Under the pieces are notes generated by a model, which saw only the letters and a list, made by a program, of their open reading frames with translations, was not told the origin of the DNA and ran no database searches. Below, in pieces: positions 28,055 through 36,299 of a DNA stretch of 42,739 nucleotides. A program made the position numbers and the translations under genes. How positions within the stretch are numbered: position 1 is the stretch's first letter; the number at the start of each line of letters is the position of its first letter. Source of the DNA: Shewanella sp. Isolate13 (lineage in GTDB: Bacteria; Pseudomonadota; Gammaproteobacteria; Enterobacterales; Shewanellaceae); contig NZ_JAKEVD010000004.1 of assembly GCF_022398325.1 (NCBI RefSeq), forward strand, positions 979 to 43,717. Reading direction: 5' to 3'.

Positions 28055-28828
28055 ATGAAAATTATTACGTGTTACAAATTAGTGCCAGAAGAGCAAGATA
28101 TCGCAGTTACTGCTGATGGCAGCTTAGATACCAACAAGGCGGCCCCAAAAATTAACCCATTCGACCTATGTGCGGTTGAAGCGGGTGTAGCGATCAAGGG
28201 ACTCGTCGATGGCGCTAGCATCACAGCAATGAGTGTGGGTGGCAAGGCACTAGAAAACCCTAAAGCACGCAAAGACATTCTTTCTCGTGGACCCGATGAC
28301 TTAACCGTTATCGTTGACGAAAAATTTGAACAGCTTCTACCTCATCAAACCGCTCGCGTATTAATGGCTGCAGCACAAAAAAATGGTTTTGACCTCATTC
28401 TTTGTGGTGATGGTTCTGGCGACCTTTATGCGCAACAAGTTGGCGTACAGTTAGGCGAGTTACTCGGTGTAGCCAATATCAATGCCGTAAGCAAAATCAT
28501 CTCGGCCGAGCCAGGCAAACTCACAGTTGAAAGATCGTTAGATGATGAAGTGGAAGTGTTAGAAGTCACGCTACCGGCTGTCATCTCTGTTTCTGCAGAT
28601 ATTAACGAGCCAACAATCCCTTCGATGAAGACGATTCTTGCGGCTGCGAAAAAACCTGTCACCAGCCTAAGCGCCTCTGATATTGAGTTAAGCGAGTTTC
28701 CAGCGTTAGTTGAACTGGTTTCGGTTATCGCACCTGAACAGAAAGCACGTCAGAAAATTATTATCGAAGGTGATGACGAGCAGCAGATCGCCCAATTCGC
28801 AGAACACTTACGTAAAGCACTTAACTAA
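28055..28828 (+). CDS. fixA: Electron transfer flavoprotein beta-type subunit FixA
   Basis: The start at 28055 ([14 protein letters not shown]) follows GGGAGA by four bases and gives 257 residues, close to E. coli FixA (256); the 22 residues encoded upstream are not conserved. Blocks [18 protein letters not shown] and [19 protein letters not shown] are typical of the ETF beta family. With FixB it forms the flavoprotein that feeds electrons to CaiA. FixABCX complexes in nitrogen fixers are electron-bifurcating; here the carnitine context points to crotonobetaine reduction. Confidence 0.95.
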   Translation: MKIITCYKLVPEEQDIAVTADGSLDTNKAAPKINPFDLCAVEAGVAIKGLVDGASITAMSVGGKALENPKARKDILSRGPDDLTVIVDEKFEQLLPHQTARVLMAAAQKNGFDLILCGDGSGDLYAQQVGVQLGELLGVANINAVSKIISAEPGKLTVERSLDDEVEVLEVTLPAVISVSADINEPTIPSMKTILAAAKKPVTSLSASDIELSEFPALVELVSVIAPEQKARQKIIIEGDDEQQIAQFAEHLRKALN

Positions 28829-28841
28829 TTAAGGATAAATG

Positions 28842-29783
28842 ATGAGCAAACTATCTAATATTTGGGTATTTAGCGATATCGCTTCCCGTTTACCTGAAAT
28901 GATCGCAGCTGGCGTAGCGTTAGGCGAAAAAGTATCGGCATTTGTCATCGGCAGCGAAGCCGATATCGCTACAGCCTATTCATATGGTGCAACCCATGTG
29001 TACTACCTAGGCGACAAAGACAGCCAAAAAATTACTGAAGACTACAGCCACACTATGGCGCAAGTTATTTCAGCCGCTAACGACAACACTTTGGTGGTAC
29101 TTGCCCCAACAAAACGCGGCAAGGCACTAGCCAGTAAGTTAGGTGTTCAGTTACAAGCCGGTGTTGTTAACGATGTGACTGAAGTTAGCATCGAAGATGG
29201 CGTACGTGCTAAGCACATGGCCTACGGCGGTTTAGCCATCGCAGAAGAGAAAATCAATAGCCCAGTCGCCATTATCACCTTAAGCAGCGGTGCTTATGAG
29301 GTGCCAGCAGCTGATACCACTCGCACAGGTGAAGCGGTTAATGTGGCGTTTGTCGAACCTACATCAGCAATTAAATGTATAGAGCGCCGCGCTAAACAAG
29401 GCGAAAGCGTAAACCTAGGCAAAGCCAAGCGTGTTGTTGGTGTTGGTAGCGGGATCGGTAGCCAAGAAAACCTACAAGTGGCAGGTGAACTCAGTGCATT
29501 AATCGGTGCCGAGTTAGGTTGTTCACGTCCTATTGCTGAAACAGAGAAATGGATGGAGCGCGAACGCTACATTGGTGTATCAGGCGTGATGCTAAAACCT
29601 GAGATCTACTTTGCTCTAGGTATTTCAGGCCAAATCCAACACATGGTGGGAGCCTTAGGTTCACAAACTATTTTTGCCGTAAACAAAGATAAGAATGCAC
29701 CTATTTTCCAATATGTGGATTACGGCATTGTTGGTGATATCAACAAGGTAATGCCTGCACTAATTAGCGCTTTAAAAGCCTAA
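28842..29783 (+). CDS. fixB: Electron transfer flavoprotein alpha-type subunit FixB
   Basis: The second ATG (28842) is preferred because AAGGA then lies six bases upstream; the protein has 313 residues, as in E. coli. The C-terminal FAD-binding region is clear: VVGVGSGIGSQENLQVAGELSALIGAELGCSRP, then GVSGVMLKPEIYFALGISGQIQHM. It is the FAD-carrying partner of FixA. It starts 13 bp after the fixA stop and is surely cotranscribed with it. Confidence 0.95.
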   Translation: MSKLSNIWVFSDIASRLPEMIAAGVALGEKVSAFVIGSEADIATAYSYGATHVYYLGDKDSQKITEDYSHTMAQVISAANDNTLVVLAPTKRGKALASKLGVQLQAGVVNDVTEVSIEDGVRAKHMAYGGLAIAEEKINSPVAIITLSSGAYEVPAADTTRTGEAVNVAFVEPTSAIKCIERRAKQGESVNLGKAKRVVGVGSGIGSQENLQVAGELSALIGAELGCSRPIAETEKWMERERYIGVSGVMLKPEIYFALGISGQIQHMVGALGSQTIFAVNKDKNAPIFQYVDYGIVGDINKVMPALISALKA

Positions 29784-29812
29784 CTGAAACACAATTTTTA
29801 TTGTTATTTCAA

Positions 29813-29844
29813 TCGCCTCTAATCGCAAAATAGATTAGAGGCGA
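29813..29844 (+). repeat. Hairpin between fixB and fixC
   Basis: A perfect 12-bp inverted repeat (TCGCCTCTAATC 29813-29824 and its complement 29833-29844) with an 8-base loop lies 29 bp after the fixB stop and 30 bp before fixC. There is no U tract, so RNA stabilisation or processing is more likely than termination. Confidence 0.65.
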
Positions 29845-29874
29845 GTAGACAAATATACCTAGAGAGTGACGAGT

Positions 29875-31164
29875 ATGTCAGAAGAATCATTTGACGCCAT
29901 TATCGTAGGAGCAGGGCTTGCAGGTTGTGTTGCGGCGTATGTTCTTGCAAAAGAGGGAGCAGACGTTCTCGTAATCGAGCGCGGTAACTATGCTGGTAGC
30001 AAGAATATGACCGGCGGTCGTTTATATGCCCACAGTCTAGAAAAAATTATTCCCGGCTTCGCTAAAGAAGCGCCAATAGAAAGAAAAGTCACTAAAGAAA
30101 AAGTCACTTTTCTTACCGATGATACCGGTGTCACTCTCGACTACCACAACGGTCGAGCACAAACGGCAACTGAAGAATCTTATACCCTATTAAGGGGCGA
30201 TTTTGACCAGTGGCTAATGGGGAAAGCCGAAGAGGTTGGTGCCCAATTTATTACTGGGATCCGAGTTGATGAGATCTTAACTCAAGACGGTAAAGTCATT
30301 GGTGTTAAGGCCGATGGTGACGAACTAACAGCAAAGTCAGTTATTTTAGCAGAAGGTGTTAACCCCATTCTGGGCGAGCAACTTGGCATGGTTAAGCGCG
30401 TAAAAGGTGATCTCATGGCGGTTGGCGCCAAAGAACTCATCGAGCTTCCTCAAGAAGTTATCCAAGATCGCTTTAACCTAAAGAATGATGAAGGTTGCGC
30501 CTGGTTATTTGCTGGCTCACCCGCTAATGGCCTAATGGGTGGCGGCTTTATTTACACCAACAAAAACTCCGTTTCACTCGGTATTGTTTGTGGCCTGCAC
30601 GATATTGGCAGCTCAAACAAAACCGTACCACAAATGCTTGAAGATTTTAAAAATCATTCAATGGTCAAGCCTCTGATTGAAGGCGGAAAGCTCATTGAGT
30701 ATTCGGGCCATGTTGTTCCTGAGGCAGGCATTAACATGGTGCCAACCTTAGTTGATGACGGCGTGTTGATCGTTGGAGACGCTGCAGGTTTTTGTCTCAA
30801 TATTGGTTATACCGTGCGCGGCATGGATTTAGCCATAGCATCAGGCGAAGCCGCAGCAAAAGCCGTTTTAACAGCCCGCGAACGCAATGACTTTAGCGCC
30901 GATGGTCTGTCTACTTATCAAAGCTTGCTAGAAGACAGCTTTATCATGAAAGATCTCAAGCTATATAAAGATCTTCCAGCCTTTATGGAAAACCCACGCA
31001 TCTTCAATCAGTACCCAAAGATGGTGGCAGACATAATGCAAAGTATGTTCACTGTTGACGGCAAGCCATCACAACCCATCAGAAAGACATTGATGAAGCA
31101 TTGCAAAGAAGTCGGCTATATGAACCTGATTAAAGATGGAATTAAAGGAGTGACCTCAATATGA
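29875..31164 (+). CDS. fixC: FixC, ETF:quinone oxidoreductase-like flavoprotein
   Basis: The start at 29875 (MSEESFDAIIVGAGLAG) gives 429 residues (E. coli 428); a GTG nine bases upstream is rejected. The N-terminal dinucleotide-binding GAGLAG motif, the VIERG end of the Rossmann fold, SKNMTGGRLYAHSLE and the second FAD motif VLIVGDAAGF are present. With FixX it resembles a split ETF-quinone oxidoreductase and exchanges electrons between FixAB, the quinone pool and the ferredoxin-like partner. The stop codon overlaps the fixX start by four bases. Confidence 0.95.
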   Translation: MSEESFDAIIVGAGLAGCVAAYVLAKEGADVLVIERGNYAGSKNMTGGRLYAHSLEKIIPGFAKEAPIERKVTKEKVTFLTDDTGVTLDYHNGRAQTATEESYTLLRGDFDQWLMGKAEEVGAQFITGIRVDEILTQDGKVIGVKADGDELTAKSVILAEGVNPILGEQLGMVKRVKGDLMAVGAKELIELPQEVIQDRFNLKNDEGCAWLFAGSPANGLMGGGFIYTNKNSVSLGIVCGLHDIGSSNKTVPQMLEDFKNHSMVKPLIEGGKLIEYSGHVVPEAGINMVPTLVDDGVLIVGDAAGFCLNIGYTVRGMDLAIASGEAAAKAVLTARERNDFSADGLSTYQSLLEDSFIMKDLKLYKDLPAFMENPRIFNQYPKMVADIMQSMFTVDGKPSQPIRKTLMKHCKEVGYMNLIKDGIKGVTSI

Positions 31165-31448
31165 GTGAAGTAGTTAATGTCGATGTCAAACTCGGCGCCA
31201 ATAAATTCCATGTTGATGAAGGTCATCCACATATTATTTTAAAAGATAACCCCGATATGAATGAATATCGAAAACTGGTCAACGCCTGCCCTGCTGGTCT
31301 TTATAAATTAGAAGATGATGGCAGCATAAGATTTGATTCAGCCGGTTGTTTAGAGTGTGGAACATGCAAATTCCTATGCGGAGAAACCATTTTAGAAAAG
31401 TGGGAATACCCTCGCGGAACATTTGGCATCGAATATAGATACGGCTAG
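31161..31448 (+). CDS. fixX: Ferredoxin-like protein FixX
   Basis: At 95 residues it has the same length as E. coli FixX, and it ends in the conserved WEYPRGTFGIEYRYG. The Fe-S cysteines are in ACPAGLY and CLECGTCKFLC. It is the iron-sulfur partner of FixC. The ATG overlaps the end of fixC (ATGA-type overlap), indicating translational coupling. Confidence 0.95.
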   Translation: MSEVVNVDVKLGANKFHVDEGHPHIILKDNPDMNEYRKLVNACPAGLYKLEDDGSIRFDSAGCLECGTCKFLCGETILEKWEYPRGTFGIEYRYG

Positions 31449-31478
31449 CCGGCAAATTAACAAAAAGATTATAAAGAC

Positions 31479-31504
31479 AGAGTTGAAATTATTATTTCAA
31501 CTCT
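31479..31504 (+). repeat. Perfect inverted repeat after fixX
   Basis: Arms AGAGTTGAAAT (31479-31489) and ATTTCAACTCT (31494-31504) form an 11-bp stem with a 4-base loop, 30 bp after the fixX stop. No U tract follows, so it is a hairpin of the fix mRNA or an operator. The remaining 219 bp to the MFS start hold no gene and no promoter I can defend. Confidence 0.65.
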
Positions 31505-31723
31505 TCGTCGTACCTATAAAAAGCTAAATCCATTTAACTTCACAATTACAGAACATTTATTAAAAAACATAGCAAAACATTGGTCAAATCACCGTTTTAA
31601 TATTTTTACCTAGTAGTATTTCACATTAGGTTATGAAATAGCCAAGTGGGGAATCAACTCCATAAAAATAATTACAACAATCATATAGCTTTATATTTAA
31701 ATTTATATTTGGTGGTAAGTAGC

Positions 31724-33064
31724 ATGAAACCAAGAACAAACTTCGATGATATGGAGTTTACTCCATTACACAGAAAAATAATGTTGTGGGGAAGTGGAGG
31801 CCCTTTCTTAGATGGCTATGTTTTGGTGATCATCGGCCTAGCACTTCAGCAGCTCACCCCAGCGCTAGAACTTGACGCTCAATGGATAGGTTTAGTCGGT
31901 GCGGCAACCTTGGCAGGTCTATTTATTGGCACCGCACTTTTTGGCTATGTCGCTGATATATTCGGCCGAAAGCTAATGTTTATGATAGATATCATTGCAA
32001 TCGCAGTGCTCTCTTTCGCAACCATGTTCATCTCCTCACCTATTGAATTAGTGATATTGCGTTTCTTAATCGGCATAGTGATCGGTGCAGATTACCCAAT
32101 TGCAACCTCTATGGTGGCAGAGTTCTCCCCAACAAAAAAACGTGCCTACACCATGGGGTTCATAGCGGCAATGTGGTACGTCGGTGCAACTGCAGCCAAT
32201 ATGGTCGGCTACTTATTATATGACGTTGAAGATGGCTGGCGTTGGATGTTCGGTAGCGCGCTAATCCCTTGTTTAGTCATATTACTGGGGCGTTTTCACT
32301 TACCAGAGTCTCCACGCTGGTTACTCAAGAAAGGGCGCGTACAAGAGTGCAAAGAAACGATGGAGAAGTTCTTTGGCCCTGATGTCGAAATAGCCCATGA
32401 ATCAGCGGAACAGACCAAGTACAGCAAACTATTCGAGCCCGTCTATCTAAAGAGAATCCTGTTCATCGGTATTATCTGGACCTGTCAGGTTATCCCTATG
32501 TTTGCCATCTACACCTTCGGGCCGCAGATCATTGAGCTTCTCGGATTTACCGATGGTAAAGACGCCGCCTTAGGCAATATTGTTATCAGCCTATTCTTTA
32601 TGGCGGGGTGTATCCCAGCTATGTACTGGCTAAACTCAATAGGTCGACGACCACTCCTTATAGGCAGTTTCGGCATAATGACCGCCTCATTAGCACTATT
32701 AGGTGTGGTGCCCGATCCAAGCGTCTGGTTAATTATTGGTGCATTTGCCACATATGCTTTCTTCTCAGGCGGTCCAGGGATCTTGCAGTGGCTCTACCCA
32801 AATGAACTGTTCCCTACTGAGATCCGAGCCTCAGCGGTTGGTGCCGTCATGTCATTTAGCCGTATTGGTACGATTATCTCAACTTATGCCCTGCCGATAT
32901 TTATGGCGAACTACGGTATCTCTCCCACCCTATTAGTCGGTGCCGCCATCTCGTTATTTGGACTCGTTATCTCAGTCTTTATGGCACCAGAAACCAAAGG
33001 GTTAGCATTAGAAACCACAAGTTCAGCTGAGTTTAAAATAAAGGGAATAGCGACAAACAGCTAA
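31724..33064 (+). CDS. MFS transporter of the sugar/metabolite porter type, linked to the fix operon
   Basis: The start at 31724 has GGTGG eight bases upstream and gives 446 residues; a GTG 78 bases upstream is rejected. About 12 membrane helices, the loop motif YVADIFGRK after helix 2 and RWLLKKGR between helices 6 and 7 fit the sugar-porter or metabolite-H+ symporter branches. RFLIGIVIGADYPIATSMVAEFSP resembles E. coli YgcS, which also lies near ETF-like genes as I recall. It may import a carnitine-related compound or export a product; the substrate is unknown. It lies 275 bp after fixX. Confidence 0.8.
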   Translation: MKPRTNFDDMEFTPLHRKIMLWGSGGPFLDGYVLVIIGLALQQLTPALELDAQWIGLVGAATLAGLFIGTALFGYVADIFGRKLMFMIDIIAIAVLSFATMFISSPIELVILRFLIGIVIGADYPIATSMVAEFSPTKKRAYTMGFIAAMWYVGATAANMVGYLLYDVEDGWRWMFGSALIPCLVILLGRFHLPESPRWLLKKGRVQECKETMEKFFGPDVEIAHESAEQTKYSKLFEPVYLKRILFIGIIWTCQVIPMFAIYTFGPQIIELLGFTDGKDAALGNIVISLFFMAGCIPAMYWLNSIGRRPLLIGSFGIMTASLALLGVVPDPSVWLIIGAFATYAFFSGGPGILQWLYPNELFPTEIRASAVGAVMSFSRIGTIISTYALPIFMANYGISPTLLVGAAISLFGLVISVFMAPETKGLALETTSSAEFKIKGIATNS

Positions 33065-33071
33065 TAAGTTC

Positions 33072-33118
33072 TGCGGCGCTAATTAATGATGCCATAAATA
33101 TTAGCAATTAGCGCCGCA
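33072..33118 (+). repeat. Long inverted repeat after the MFS gene
   Basis: Arms TGCGGCGCTAATT (33072-33084) and AATTAGCGCCGCA (33106-33118) form a perfect 13-bp stem with a 21-base loop, eight bases after the MFS stop. No U run follows, so it is probably a 3' stabilising hairpin or a weak terminator. Confidence 0.65.
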
Positions 33119-33294
33119 ATAATATACACGGCTCAAACTTATTAAGAGAAAAAACTCAACTAAGGATATTAAATATAAGCCAAAGGAGTTTATAGCAATT
33201 TAAAAGAACTCAATTCGGTTTCTATAACTACCGAGTAAAACCAATAAAAGATAATTTATAAAATACAACTTAAAAACATGGGGATAATATGATC

Positions 33295-34428
33295 ATGAAA
33301 TCAAATAAAAGGTTCTACCTGTCTATTTTAGCAAGCGCCATTGCTCTAAGTAGCTTTAATACTATCGCTGCAGAACAAGAAGAAGATGGCATTAATATTC
33401 ACGGTGGTGTGCGAGTTAACTATGCCTACAAAGATTACAGTGATAGCTCAAAAGATAAAGGCGGCGATTTTACCTTCGATATGGTCTCTTTACGTTTCGA
33501 TGCCAAGCAAGGAAACTGGGGCTTAAAATCAGATTACCGTTTTACCGCTAACACTAACTACATAAAATTTGGTTATGGTTACTATGACTTCAACCCTGAC
33601 TGGCAGTTACAATTTGGTATAAACAAGGTGCCCTTCGGTAACCTAGGATATATTTCAAATAGTTACTGGTTTGGTTTGCCTTACTATCTCGGCTTTGAAG
33701 ATGACCACGATATCGGTGTGAAAGCCGTGTACCAACACAATGGCTGGCAAACCGACATGGCCTTTTACAAAGGGGCTGAATACGGCCCAACAGAAAACAA
33801 GCGCTATGCGGCCGACCTTTATAGCGGCACGATCAATGGTACCGAGTACCACAACGAAGAAACTAACCAAGTTAACCTTCGCCAAACTTACACCATGGAG
33901 CACCAAGGTGGATCAACCACTTTTGGCGCCTCGGTTGAAGCGGGTCAGATCTATAACTCTGAGACAGGTAACAATGGTGAACGATACGCCTTCGCAGCTC
34001 ACTTAGATAGCACGTTCAACGGCTGGAACCTACAGCTACAGGCGATGCAGTATGAGTTTAATGCCGCCGATAGCGCCGACGATAATAAGATTGCTGTATC
34101 CGTAGTTAGCTGGCAGTACGAAGTCGCCTCTAAGGGGCAGGTCTACAGTGCAAATATCGCCAAAACACTGCAAACCGATTGGGGCAATATCAAGTTCTAC
34201 AACGACTTTGGCTTAATGACCCCAGACGTCGATGACGATAGCTACGATAACAGTATGCAAAACGTGTTAGGTGCTGCAATCAGTGCTGGCCCTACTTACA
34301 CCCAAATCGACTTTATCATGGGTAAAAACATGACATTCTCTACTGCTAACAATGACCATATTGGTCTTCCTGAAGTAGGAGATGACTGGGATAAACGCTT
34401 CAACGTTAGCGTGGCCTATTACTTCTAA
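33295..34428 (+). CDS. Outer-membrane porin, downstream of the carnitine/fix arm
   Basis: The start may be 33289 or 33295; the latter gives 377 residues beginning MKSNKRF. GGGGA is six bases before the first ATG and 12 before the second. The signal peptide ends SFNTIAA (about residue 26). The mature protein alternates short aromatic-rich strands (NIHGGVRVNYAY, FGYGYYDF, FNVSVAYYF) and ends in Phe, as beta-barrels do; it resembles OprP/OprO-type phosphate-selective porins in general layout. It is likely an entry route for the substrate of this island, but that rests on position only. A strong terminator follows. Confidence 0.8.
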   Translation: MKSNKRFYLSILASAIALSSFNTIAAEQEEDGINIHGGVRVNYAYKDYSDSSKDKGGDFTFDMVSLRFDAKQGNWGLKSDYRFTANTNYIKFGYGYYDFNPDWQLQFGINKVPFGNLGYISNSYWFGLPYYLGFEDDHDIGVKAVYQHNGWQTDMAFYKGAEYGPTENKRYAADLYSGTINGTEYHNEETNQVNLRQTYTMEHQGGSTTFGASVEAGQIYNSETGNNGERYAFAAHLDSTFNGWNLQLQAMQYEFNAADSADDNKIAVSVVSWQYEVASKGQVYSANIAKTLQTDWGNIKFYNDFGLMTPDVDDDSYDNSMQNVLGAAISAGPTYTQIDFIMGKNMTFSTANNDHIGLPEVGDDWDKRFNVSVAYYF

Positions 34429-34518
34429 AAGTAAAATATACTAAATTTAGTGGGGCTCACATTTTACTCAGTTTTGACTCATCACTCTTAGAAATGTTGA
34501 TTTAACCACGCCACCTAT

Positions 34519-34546
34519 AGCCTTCATGATTATGAAGGCTTTTTTT
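34519..34546 (+). terminator. Intrinsic terminator after the porin gene
   Basis: The stem AGCCTTCAT / ATGAAGGCT (9 bp) with loop GATT is followed by TTTTTT. It lies about 90 bp after the porin stop and marks the right end of the carnitine island. Confidence 0.92.
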
Positions 34547-34611
34547 AGCCCATCTCAGTCCTACTCAAATAGCCCAATGGCTTCTTTTAACTTAAACAAT
34601 ACACCTACTAT

Positions 34612-34631
34612 GCTAAGACTTAGCGTATAAT
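34612..34631 (+). promoter_or_regulatory. Putative mgtE promoter with overlapping palindrome
   Basis: A perfect TATAAT (34626-34631) is followed by CACCGCCC, a GC-rich discriminator. Directly upstream, occupying the spacer, is the palindrome GCTAAG-A-CTTAGC (34612-34624). I see no good -35 box at 17 bp, which fits a regulated promoter. No M-box riboswitch is recognisable in the roughly 170-base leader. Confidence 0.5.
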
Positions 34632-34807
34632 CACCGCCCTTAAGCTGTATCATGCTCATACTGCAAAATGCTAATATTGCGCAGCTAACATACAGCAACG
34701 ACTTGCATACTCATTGTAAGTCAGTAATTTAACCAAAGTATTTTTTATATTAGCTTTTTCAAATTAGCTTTCGAACTTTTCAAAGTCCCATTAAAGGTCG
34801 GTTAACC

Positions 34808-36226
34808 ATGTCATTGCCAAAAGATGAATCCCCTATCGATAACAGCCAACATCTAAGCGATTCAGAATATGAAACGCCTGAGTTAGCTATGGTAGAAGTG
34901 AGCCAATCGGTTGAGCAACTGACCAATGCAGAAGGCGAGCAGCAGGCCGAGCTGTTTAATGACATGCTAGAAGAAGCGGAACCGGGAACCGTAGCCCTAC
35001 TACTAGAGTCACTACCTCTAGACGAACGTTACGAACGCTGGTCTCAGGTCGATGCTAACGAGCGCATCGCCGTATTAGACTTGATGCGTGCCGATCCTCG
35101 TAATGGCATCTTGAAAGAGATGCCAGAAACCGAGTTAGACTCGCTGTTCTCGCAGATCTCACCAGAAGACTTGATTGAGTGGAGCGATACGCTACCCGAG
35201 GCAATGACCGACCGTGCGCTATCGCAGATGGGCGAGCGCCAAAGAGAGCACTATGACCGCTACGATCAATATTCAGAAAATGAGATTGGCCGTTATGCCG
35301 AGCATCAATTCTTAGCGTTAAATCTGACATCGACGGTTTCACAGGCGCAGCGTTTCTTCCGCCGTATTAAGCTCGACTGTAATGATCATGTATTCTTGCT
35401 CGATGATGATGACAAATATATTGGTAGTGTGCGCCGCCACGATGTATTTCGTGCCGCGCCCGAGTGCACCTTAGAAAGCTTATTGTGGGAAGACAGCCGC
35501 TCAATTCTGGCCGATGCCAGCTTGATTGAAGCCGCTGAAGCGATTGAACACAGTAATGAATTAGAAATTGCGGTCGTCGATGCCAGCGGCATCATGATCG
35601 GCCGTATGACGTTGCGCACCGCCACCGCTCTGGTGCGTGAGCACTATGAGTCACAATTAATGGCAACAGCGGGTATGGACGAGGACGACGATCTGTTCGC
35701 CCCTATTACCGTTGGTGCCCGTCGCCGCGCTGTCTGGCTTGGCATTAACTTGCTGACCGCATTTTTAGCCTCGGCCACCATTGGCCTGTTTGAAAATGTT
35801 CTGGAAAAAGTGGTCGCCCTAGCGGTACTGATGCCGATAGTGGCCTCTATGGGCGGCATTGCTGGCAGTCAGTCGCTCACCCTGATGATCCGCGGCATGG
35901 CCATGGGGCAGATCTCCTCGGGTAACGTCATATCGCTACTCAAGAACGAACTTGGCATAGGTATATTAAATGGCGTGCTGTGGGCGATTGTGATTGGCCT
36001 CATTGCCGGATGGTGGTTTAGCGACCCTATCATAGGCACAGTGATCGGCGCGGCTATCTTAATCAATATGGCAGTCGCTGCCGTAGCCGGGGTCATGGTA
36101 CCTATGATCCTACAAAAAATGAATCAAGACGCTGCGCTATCAGGTTCAGTTATTCTTACCACTGTTACTGATGTTGTCGGCTTCTTCTGCTTCTTGGGCC
36201 TAGCTTCAATTTTGTATTTATACTAA
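34808..36226 (+). CDS. mgtE: Magnesium transporter MgtE
   Basis: The 472-residue protein has the MgtE layout: an acidic N domain (about 30-145), paired CBS domains (about 165-280) that sense cytoplasmic Mg2+, and a C-terminal pore domain with five helices (about 295-472) including PIVASMGGIAGSQSLTLMIRG, the conserved pore segment. It admits Mg2+ and closes when internal Mg2+ is high. It is a single gene with its own promoter and terminator. Confidence 0.94.
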   Translation: MSLPKDESPIDNSQHLSDSEYETPELAMVEVSQSVEQLTNAEGEQQAELFNDMLEEAEPGTVALLLESLPLDERYERWSQVDANERIAVLDLMRADPRNGILKEMPETELDSLFSQISPEDLIEWSDTLPEAMTDRALSQMGERQREHYDRYDQYSENEIGRYAEHQFLALNLTSTVSQAQRFFRRIKLDCNDHVFLLDDDDKYIGSVRRHDVFRAAPECTLESLLWEDSRSILADASLIEAAEAIEHSNELEIAVVDASGIMIGRMTLRTATALVREHYESQLMATAGMDEDDDLFAPITVGARRRAVWLGINLLTAFLASATIGLFENVLEKVVALAVLMPIVASMGGIAGSQSLTLMIRGMAMGQISSGNVISLLKNELGIGILNGVLWAIVIGLIAGWWFSDPIIGTVIGAAILINMAVAAVAGVMVPMILQKMNQDAALSGSVILTTVTDVVGFFCFLGLASILYLY

Positions 36227-36247
36227 TAACAGTCAATCAAAAACGAT

Positions 36248-36278
36248 AAAGCCTAGCTAGAATAGCTAGGCTTTTTTT
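36248..36278 (+). terminator. Terminator after mgtE
   Basis: The stem AAAGCCTAGCT / AGCTAGGCTTT (11 bp) with loop AGAAT is followed by a T run to 36278. It lies between the convergent mgtE and metalloprotease genes and can work in both directions. Confidence 0.92.
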
Positions 36279-36299
36279 AATCGGTTACTCGCGAATCAA

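Noticed and set aside
28055..31448. fixABCX as part of a nitrogen-fixation system
   Set aside because: There are no nif genes, and the partners are caiTABCDE on the divergent arm. The sequences match the enterobacterial carnitine-type Fix proteins.
18799..31448. A DMSP/acrylate or general fatty acid degradation cluster
   Set aside because: CaiB, CaiC, CaiD and CaiE all match the carnitine-specific proteins over their full lengths, and no DMSP lyase or thiolase is present.
34632..34807. Mg2+ (M-box) riboswitch upstream of mgtE
   Set aside because: The leader is A/T-rich without the conserved helices or a terminator hairpin that I could recognise.
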